Positions 57,616 to 64,000 of a stretch of DNA of 64,000 bases are shown here, one piece after another. The notes beneath the pieces are model-generated. The model was given only the letters and a program-made list of their open reading frames with translations, did not search any database and was not told the origin of the DNA. The translations under genes were made by a program, and so were the position numbers. How positions within the stretch are numbered: the stretch's first letter is position 1; each line of letters begins with the position of its first letter. This DNA comes from Komarekiella atlantica HA4396-MV6 (GTDB lineage Bacteria > Cyanobacteriota > Cyanobacteriia > Cyanobacteriales > Nostocaceae), in the NCBI GenBank assembly GCA_019359395.1, contig JAHHHK010000008.1, positions 124,001-188,000 on the forward strand, given 5' to 3'.

Positions 57616-58599
57616 ATGGCAAGAAATCAAACAAAGCCTACTACTGAAGAAAGCACAGTCTCAGAGTCGGAACCCCCTCAACAAACCGTTCAGAATGGGG
57701 CAAACATACAAAAGCGTAAATCAGCTATTTCTAAATTTGCCAACCCTGAGTACAATGCGCCGATTAGCAATATCTGCATCTGCCAAGTCATCAACCACAT
57801 GGAAGCAGAAAAAGTTGGATTGTTTATAAAAGATAAGTATTTAGCAGCAATTAACTGGCAAGGACAAGAACCTACACACAAGCACACCTTCTCTAGTGGT
57901 ACGCCAGAAATGGGAGTGTTGTTGCAATCGCCCAGAATGCACATTCTTGATGTTTCTCCCAGATATATTGAACAGCGCGATGACGGCAAAATTGTGGGGG
58001 TGTACGAATCACCTGATGGGTACGAAATGTACCAAGCACTCGGCAAAGATGCCGCAGTGTTGAGACGATTCTACTTGTTGCAACTTGTCGATGAAAATAA
58101 TAACAACCTGCACTCAGTACCAATTGTCTTGTCAATCAAAGGCGTTGCATCATCAAAATTTGGCGAGGCTTACAAACAGTTCCAACGCGAACTAGAGGTT
58201 GCATTCGCCCGATTTACTGATACAACTGTCGCTGAAAAACGTGCAGAGTTTCATCGCCTTGGTGCATTTCAACCCACCTTCACACCATCCCTTGAACCGA
58301 AAGAAGCAGTTAACCAAAGAGATAAATCCTGGGTAGCAGTTGTCACTTCCTACAAATCACCAAACCCCGATGGCAGCGATTTTCTCGAATTCTTCTCAGA
58401 AGGCAAAGAAATCGATATCCAAACAACGATGCAGGCAAATCCCGAATTCTCTCACCGCATCGGTAAAACATCAACCGTTGTAGCAGAACATAACCGCCTC
58501 ATAGGTGCAGCCGATATGCCAATAGCAGCACTTCCTCCTAGTACAGGAGGTCATGACTATACAGCATACAGTCCTGAGATCGAACAACTGCCTTACTAA
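57616..58599 (+). CDS. DUF5895-like protein
   Basis: 327-aa protein; 'SPRMHILDVSPRYIE' and surrounding layout; replication-gene context. Confidence 0.6.
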   Translation: MARNQTKPTTEESTVSESEPPQQTVQNGANIQKRKSAISKFANPEYNAPISNICICQVINHMEAEKVGLFIKDKYLAAINWQGQEPTHKHTFSSGTPEMGVLLQSPRMHILDVSPRYIEQRDDGKIVGVYESPDGYEMYQALGKDAAVLRRFYLLQLVDENNNNLHSVPIVLSIKGVASSKFGEAYKQFQRELEVAFARFTDTTVAEKRAEFHRLGAFQPTFTPSLEPKEAVNQRDKSWVAVVTSYKSPNPDGSDFLEFFSEGKEIDIQTTMQANPEFSHRIGKTSTVVAEHNRLIGAADMPIAALPPSTGGHDYTAYSPEIEQLPY

Positions 58600-58679
58600 A
58601 ACAAACTACCTCATCTAAGCAAAAAGGGTGCTAGAAATAGCGCCCGTCAAGGAATCATCCACTAAAAACCAAGTAACAA

Positions 58680-60056
58680 ATGAAACTAACAATTGAACAA
58701 TCTAAACTCGCAGAAATTCTAGAAACCGCTTATCTTGCAATCAGTCCTAAACCCACTGACCCAATTTTAGGAAATATCTTACTGATTGCAGACGAAGACG
58801 GGATCGTATCAGCAACAGGTACAAACCTTAACCTCACAATTCATACTACAACCACCGCTAACGTCGAAATTTCAGGTCAGGTAGCACTTCCTGCCAAACT
58901 ACTAACTGATACTGTTAGTAATGTCAGAGGCGAAATTACCCTAGAAGTAGAAAATCAAGCCTGCATAATTACTCACAATAGCGGTAAGTGCCGACTAATT
59001 GGCGGAAAATCTGACGAGTTCCCAACACTTCCAAAGGCAGAAAATCCAACAGAGATAAACTTAAGTGCCAAGAAACTCCAAGCCGCACTTGAAGGGACAC
59101 TCTATTGCGCCAGCAGCGACGAAACAAAGTTGGTTTTAACTGGTGTCAACTTCAAAATTGATACCAACAAGTGGCAAGCTGCTAGTACAAATAGCCACAA
59201 ATTAGCGCTAGTAACAGGAACACTCGATAGCGAATATTCTGACCCAATCAACTTCACTGTTCCAGGTAAGTCACTTGGCGAGTTAAACAAAATTCTCTCT
59301 CAAAGCGCCGATACGAGCGTCTGCAATATTCTTCTATCAGATAGAACTATCGAGTTTAGCCTTCCTAATACAAAGCTCATTTCCCGGCTTCTGGAGGGAG
59401 AATATCCCAAAATCAATAGCTTGATTCCCCGGTCGTTTGAGTATGAATTTACATTAGAGCGCAAGGGATTTGAGAGCGCGCTGAAGCGGGTAAGTTATCT
59501 AGCCGAACGCAAGCAAAAGGTTGTCAAAATCCTCTGGGAATTGGAAGTTACACAGGCAACACTATACACCGAAGCTACTGATATCGGGGATGCAGTTGAC
59601 TCGGTACTGATGAAATCGGTAACTAGTAATTCAGAAAACATCAGTATTGGATTAAACATCGACTACCTGATCGAAGGATTAAAGCATATCAGTACCGATG
59701 AAATCGTGGTGCGGTGCAACAAACCCACGCAACCAGTCATTGTCTGCCCGATGGGAGGGCTGCTCAATCAGTTGTATCTGGTAATGCCTGTAGAAATCAA
59801 GCAGGGATTTGAAAAAGTAAATAGCCAAAGTACAAAGGCAAAAGTCAGCACTCAAAGTGAGCCTGATACTGAAGAAGTAACAGAGGTTAGCACTCAAACT
59901 GAGTCTGGCACTGAAGAAGTAACAAATGTGGCACAGCCAACAGACGATAGTGAAACTCCTCAAATAGAAACGCCATCCGTGGTAGCCAAAGATACTACCA
60001 AAGGTAAGTCAACCTCACGATCGCCACGAACGAAAAAAGAAGCGGCGACTGCCTAA
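58680..60056 (+). CDS. dnaN: DNA polymerase III beta subunit (sliding clamp)
   Basis: Three-domain clamp: 'GNILLIADEDGIVSATGTNLNLTIHT', 'LTGVNFKI...AASTNSHKLALVTG', 'LEGEYPKINSLIP', 'PVIVCPM'. Confidence 0.92.
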   Translation: MKLTIEQSKLAEILETAYLAISPKPTDPILGNILLIADEDGIVSATGTNLNLTIHTTTTANVEISGQVALPAKLLTDTVSNVRGEITLEVENQACIITHNSGKCRLIGGKSDEFPTLPKAENPTEINLSAKKLQAALEGTLYCASSDETKLVLTGVNFKIDTNKWQAASTNSHKLALVTGTLDSEYSDPINFTVPGKSLGELNKILSQSADTSVCNILLSDRTIEFSLPNTKLISRLLEGEYPKINSLIPRSFEYEFTLERKGFESALKRVSYLAERKQKVVKILWELEVTQATLYTEATDIGDAVDSVLMKSVTSNSENISIGLNIDYLIEGLKHISTDEIVVRCNKPTQPVIVCPMGGLLNQLYLVMPVEIKQGFEKVNSQSTKAKVSTQSEPDTEEVTEVSTQTESGTEEVTNVAQPTDDSETPQIETPSVVAKDTTKGKSTSRSPRTKKEAATA

Positions 60057-60068
60057 AAAATCAAACTT

Positions 60069-60089
60069 CCTACCAACCACACTGGTAGG
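60069..60089 (+). terminator. Hairpin between dnaN and dnaX
   Basis: CCTACCA-ACCACAC-TGGTAGG. Confidence 0.45.
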
Positions 60090-60122
60090 GAGTAAATAAA
60101 ACACCCGTTTATCATCAAAATT

Positions 60123-61484
60123 ATGTACCAACCACTACATCTCAAGTACCGCCCCCAGAGCCTTAGTGAAGTTATCGGGCAGGAACATATCGTCCGCACT
60201 CTCATAAATGCGATACTCCCAGGAGGGAGTCACTCCGCGATCGCGCAACGCCCGCCTTCTCCTAAAGGAGACGCGCAAGGGACGGCGATCGCATTCCAGA
60301 AGATTGCACCCGCCTACCTATTCAACGGCCCCAAAGGCACGGGCAAGACTAGCACCGCCCGCATCATGGCTAAATCCCTCAATTGCCAGTCAACCCAGGA
60401 GCCGACAACCAAGCCCTGCGGAGAATGCAACTCATGCAAGGGAATTACAGCCTCTTCTTCCTTGGATGTAACTGAGTTAGATGCTGCCAGCAATAGCGGG
60501 GTAGAAACAATCCGCGAGTTAATTTCCACTATCCAGTTTGCACCAGTTGAGGGAAGGTACAAAATTTTCATTATTGATGAATGTCATGCCCTAAGCAGTC
60601 AATCGTGGCAGGCGCTTCTCAAGACAATTGAAAATCCACCTCGTCATGTAGTTTTCATCTTCTGCACAACTGAAATACACAAGGTTCCTGAAACTATCAT
60701 CTCGCGCTGTCAAAAGTTTGATTTTAGGAGAGTAGGGCTAGAAACACTTGTTCAGTATTTATCAGAAGTTGCCCAGAACGAAAACATCAACATTAACGCA
60801 GCTGGTATTTGGGCGATCATCAAGTCTTGTGGAGGTTTTATTCGCAACTGTCTTGTATTGCTCGATCAATTGAGCAACCTGGGAGTAGATGAAATCACAC
60901 CAAACTGGGTTTGGGAATTATCAGGTGTCGTTCCCGAACACGACCTACTTACCCTAACCGAAAATCTTGCTAAAGGGGAGGTAACAGCTAACTTACAAAT
61001 CCTCCAAGACTTAATTGAGTATGGCAAAAACCTATTCGTCATCTACTCAAGTTTAACTGGGTTTCTCAAAGACCTGCTAGTGGCTAAAACTGCTCCTGAT
61101 AATAGACAAATTACTCAACTGGAGGAAGACACTTGGCAGGAACTCGTTACTATTTCTCAGATGTGGGAACTAACCCAGATTCAGGCAAGTATTGCCCTGT
61201 TAATGTCAAGACAACAGTTAATGCGTGACTCGGAGGCAGCTAAACTTTGGTTGGAAGCGACACTCATTGAGTTAAGCAATATCAAAGAAGAAAAACAACC
61301 TTGGACTAATTGGAAAACAATCCAAGATGCTATCAATTGGGGTAAAGAACAACTCCCACATTTATCCCAATCTGAACTCGAAAGGCATTGGAACAATCTT
61401 ACTCCCATTAAAGGTAAAAAAGCACCTGCGTGGGTACAACTGGTACAAGAGCTTCAGATGAAGTCTCAATTACAAACTGCCTAA
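60123..61484 (+). CDS. dnaX: DNA polymerase III gamma/tau-like clamp loader
   Basis: 'HLKYRPQSLSEVIGQEHIVRTLINAI', 'KIAPAYLFNGPKGTGKTSTARIMAKSLNC', Zn Cys motif, 'FIIDECHALS'. Confidence 0.93.
   Translation: MYQPLHLKYRPQSLSEVIGQEHIVRTLINAILPGGSHSAIAQRPPSPKGDAQGTAIAFQKIAPAYLFNGPKGTGKTSTARIMAKSLNCQSTQEPTTKPCGECNSCKGITASSSLDVTELDAASNSGVETIRELISTIQFAPVEGRYKIFIIDECHALSSQSWQALLKTIENPPRHVVFIFCTTEIHKVPETIISRCQKFDFRRVGLETLVQYLSEVAQNENININAAGIWAIIKSCGGFIRNCLVLLDQLSNLGVDEITPNWVWELSGVVPEHDLLTLTENLAKGEVTANLQILQDLIEYGKNLFVIYSSLTGFLKDLLVAKTAPDNRQITQLEEDTWQELVTISQMWELTQIQASIALLMSRQQLMRDSEAAKLWLEATLIELSNIKEEKQPWTNWKTIQDAINWGKEQLPHLSQSELERHWNNLTPIKGKKAPAWVQLVQELQMKSQLQTA
60216..60296. repeat. Palindromic cyanobacterial repeat apparently inserted in frame in dnaX (27 codons)
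   Basis: Between NAI and QKIAPAYLF, normally near-contiguous in DnaX; contains CGCGATCGCG and GGCGATCGC. Confidence 0.7.
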
Positions 61485-61516
61485 TTCAAATGTTCGTCAC
61501 TTTGTAAAAACACTTA

Positions 61517-61551
61517 CTTTCCCCAATAAAAACTTTGGGGAAAGATTTTTT
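61517..61551 (+). terminator. Rho-independent terminator after dnaX
   Basis: CTTTCCCCAA-TAAAAACT-TTGGGGAAAG then ATTTTTT. Confidence 0.85.
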
Positions 61552-61804
61552 CAGACTTATTCAAAAATTACATTAAATATAATACACTTACATCTACAGC
61601 AATATCTACCTTGTGCAGCAAGCCTCAAGATTAATAAAGACTGTCCTGACTGGGAAGCAAAAAATTAAGATATCAAGTAATACCACAACAAAATTTAACA
61701 ACTGGCATTCTGGAAGTATCTGATTAAAATTATGCCAGTTGAAGCAATTAGCCTTCGTACAGGACTTGAATTACCAGCAGCGAGCAGACATTTGTGCAAT
61801 TCTC

Positions 61805-62629
61805 TTAACCTCTCACAGGTGCTTTGCGGGCAACATGAACAGCAGAAAGAAACTCAAGTTGCACACTATCTCCAATTTTTTCTAGCTTCTGGCGCAATCC
61901 TGCAAATAGTCGCTCTTCCGCTTGTGGCTCTAGTCCCCGATGGGTACTCAAAAGCTTGAGGTAGTCATCAATGCTACAGGTGACTTCACACGCAGTTTGC
62001 TCGACAACCAACTCTTGAAAACAATTGGAGTCTAAAATCTCTTGTTCAAAACCCCTCAAAATCTCCGCTTGAACTTCCGCACCTTCGTATCGAACAAAGG
62101 AGGGTGCATAAGCTTGATACACTTCCTCTAGAACTTGGTAAACTTCGTATTTCGGTTCTGGGGTCAGATTCCATAGCAAAATAAGAAAACCATTATCGCA
62201 CATTGCCGATGCTGTCTTGGTATGTCTAATCTCTGGCGGTATCCAGTGAAAGGCATTAGCAGATAGAACGGCATTGAACTGTTTTGCTTCTAGTTCCCAC
62301 TCCTCAAATGAAGTATTGCAAATTGTAACTTTTGGATATCGATCGCAGTTGTGTTGTGCCAAATGACAAAAATCCTGGTTTGGCTCAATACATGTCATTG
62401 AAAAACCAAATTGAGCAAAAGCCACCGTCGCATTTCCTGGACCACAACCAACCTCAAGAATCGATGCATCTGAGTCAAGTTGGGCTAAAGCCACAGACCA
62501 ATCAATTAGTTCCTTTGGATAGTGCGGTCTTGCATTGTAATAAACATCAGCAACGGGAGAATACCAAGTCTTTCGCTGTTCCAAATCCATAGAAGCTCTG
62601 GCATTTATTTCTTGTCTAAAGTCTTGCAT
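61805..62629 (-). CDS. Class I SAM-dependent methyltransferase
   Basis: 'ILEVGCGPGNATVAFAQFGFSMTCIEPNQ', 'FNAVLSANAFHWIPP'. Confidence 0.88.
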   Translation of the reverse strand: MQDFRQEINARASMDLEQRKTWYSPVADVYYNARPHYPKELIDWSVALAQLDSDASILEVGCGPGNATVAFAQFGFSMTCIEPNQDFCHLAQHNCDRYPKVTICNTSFEEWELEAKQFNAVLSANAFHWIPPEIRHTKTASAMCDNGFLILLWNLTPEPKYEVYQVLEEVYQAYAPSFVRYEGAEVQAEILRGFEQEILDSNCFQELVVEQTACEVTCSIDDYLKLLSTHRGLEPQAEERLFAGLRQKLEKIGDSVQLEFLSAVHVARKAPVRG

Positions 62630-62844
62630 AAGCTAGGGCGTGTCAGCTTTGATCGTCCAATTTCATTTTAGAACCAGCAAGGGATCTGTCAAAATTTTTA
62701 TTAATAACCACATACACAGCCGCTTTCAATATTCGCCCTTCCTAATAATCTAAATATGATTTTTGAGGTATTTTTATTACCCAAAAAACCACCAACTAAA
62801 CCACAAGGATTCATGCAAAAAAAAAGTAATTAATTTTGGAGATT

Positions 62845-64000
62845 ATGAATTATAACCACCGAGATTTTATTACCAAATCTGGTAATAAGATTATCGTTGA
62901 TGAGGAAAGACTCGACATATTTTGGTCAGATACTACCCCAATACCTGAGTGGCATCCCACAGTAAATATTCCGACCTACGGAGCGATCAAAACTCTGGTA
63001 GTCGATATTGAGACGGCAGGGATAAACCCAAGAGAAAATCGGATCTATGCAATTGGCTGTATGAGCGAGATAGGGGAGATTGCGATCTTTATGGATCAAG
63101 CCGAAAGCAAAATCCTCCTGGAGTTTTTCAAACACCTAGAAGCAAGCAAACCAGAAGTAATTTACACCTACAATGGAACAGAATTTGACCTACCGTTTCT
63201 CATTACCCGCTGCGAGTTACATGGCATTCCTCATCCGTTTAGAATTGCATCTAAGAAGCGTACTATCCGAACTGCTCAAGTACGCAGCGAACCACTGGAA
63301 ATTCGGGAGGTATTCATCCGCAACTGCCTGCACGTAGATATCTTTATCTGCGTTCTCAGGTGGGATTTTATCGCCAAAGAACTTACTAACGGGCGATCGC
63401 TTAAACAGGTGGTACTGGAAATGGGATTGCGTAAGCAAGCGCGACTGGTTCTACCCTATGAAGAAATTCTCGCCTGCTGGAAAGCCGATTCTGGTAGTAG
63501 GGGATGGCAGAAAATCAAGGATTACCTTATTTACGACTTGGAAGATACGCAACTCATAGCTAACAGACTTGTACCTTCATACCACTATGAAGCACTGGTT
63601 GTACCGGGGATGAACCTCCAGCAGTTAGCCCTCGCTGGTAACGGCACCAAGTGGAAGCAAATATTCTCGCATCACTACCCAGGATACAAACCCAAGCCCG
63701 ACCGTAAGTATAAATTTCAAGGGGGGATAGCCTACTCTATTCCAGGACTATATAAAAAGGTTGGATACATTGATATCAGTTCTATGTACCCCAAAACCAT
63801 CTTGTCGAAAGGGATTGTCTCTCGTAAGGATACAAAGCGAATCGGCTTGAGCATCTTGCAATATTTGGTAAATGAGAAATCAAGGTTGGAACAAGTTGCC
63901 AGCACCGGAGACATTGTTGCCAAGGAAAAAAGAGAATCTACCAAAGTTTTAGCTAATTCTCAGTTTGGGTTCTTCGGAACATCGGAACTCACCTTCAACG
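62845..64000 (+). CDS. Family-B DNA polymerase, truncated by window end (not in ORF track)
   Basis: Open from ATG to window end: exonuclease 'TLVVDIETAGINP', 'YTYNGTEFDLPFL', 'YDLEDTQLI'; PolB 'VGYIDISSMYPKTIL' and 'KVLANSQFGFFG'. Confidence 0.88.
   Translation, partial: MNYNHRDFITKSGNKIIVDEERLDIFWSDTTPIPEWHPTVNIPTYGAIKTLVVDIETAGINPRENRIYAIGCMSEIGEIAIFMDQAESKILLEFFKHLEASKPEVIYTYNGTEFDLPFLITRCELHGIPHPFRIASKKRTIRTAQVRSEPLEIREVFIRNCLHVDIFICVLRWDFIAKELTNGRSLKQVVLEMGLRKQARLVLPYEEILACWKADSGSRGWQKIKDYLIYDLEDTQLIANRLVPSYHYEALVVPGMNLQQLALAGNGTKWKQIFSHHYPGYKPKPDRKYKFQGGIAYSIPGLYKKVGYIDISSMYPKTILSKGIVSRKDTKRIGLSILQYLVNEKSRLEQVASTGDIVAKEKRESTKVLANSQFGFFGTSELTFN

Noticed and set aside
1-64000. CRISPR array
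   Set aside because: No regularly spaced identical 25-40 bp repeats seen; the short repeats found are STRR heptamers and palindromic repeats.
1-64000. tRNA or rRNA genes
   Set aside because: No convincing cloverleaf or rRNA sequence recognised; a tRNAscan run would be needed.
1-64000. Intact IS element or transposase
   Set aside because: No DDE, HUH or TnpB-type transposase ORF recognised; only repeat scars and a tyrosine recombinase.

Overview
The window reads as a large cyanobacterial (probably Nostocales) plasmid or conjugative element. HIP1 octamers (GCGATCGC), heptameric STRR repeats and palindromic cyanobacterial repeats all support this. Main blocks: (1) 0.8-14 kb accessory region: AIPR-like protein, tyrosine recombinase, putative DNA-binding protein with paired GATATC sites, GNAT, HNH, Gp157-like protein, and a trypco2 / trypsin-NB-ARC-TPR / membrane-protein conflict-system cassette. 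(2) 16-30.3 kb: a VirB/VirD4-type type IV secretion (conjugation) locus. (3) 32.9-36.3 kb: PD-(D/E)XK-like protein, a TGT-like/DUF6884-like fusion that may modify DNA or RNA with 7-deazaguanine, and a Cys-rich HNH/AP2-type nuclease. (4) 39.7-44.8 kb (-): a 1705-aa Avs-like STAND NTPase. (5) 46-48.8 kb: DEAD/DUF1998 helicase. (6) 50-54.8 kb: PrimPol followed by a PRTRC-type gene set with ubiquitin-like (C), E2-like (B), JAB/JAMM (A) and E1/ThiF-like proteins. (7) 54.9-64 kb: PD-(D/E)XK-like protein, adenine methyltransferase, DUF5895-like protein, DnaN, DnaX and a family-B DNA polymerase truncated by the window end (absent from the ORF track). Strongest leads: the PRTRC ubiquitin-like locus, the TGT/DUF6884 fusion, the trypco2/NB-ARC cassette, the PolB+DnaN+DnaX replication set, an intergenic ACCAC-N5-9-CTNACGC motif seen five times, paired GATATC sites, and apparent in-frame repeat insertions in dnaX, the TGT-like gene and a virB9-like gene. 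All family calls are by reading motifs; no database search was run.
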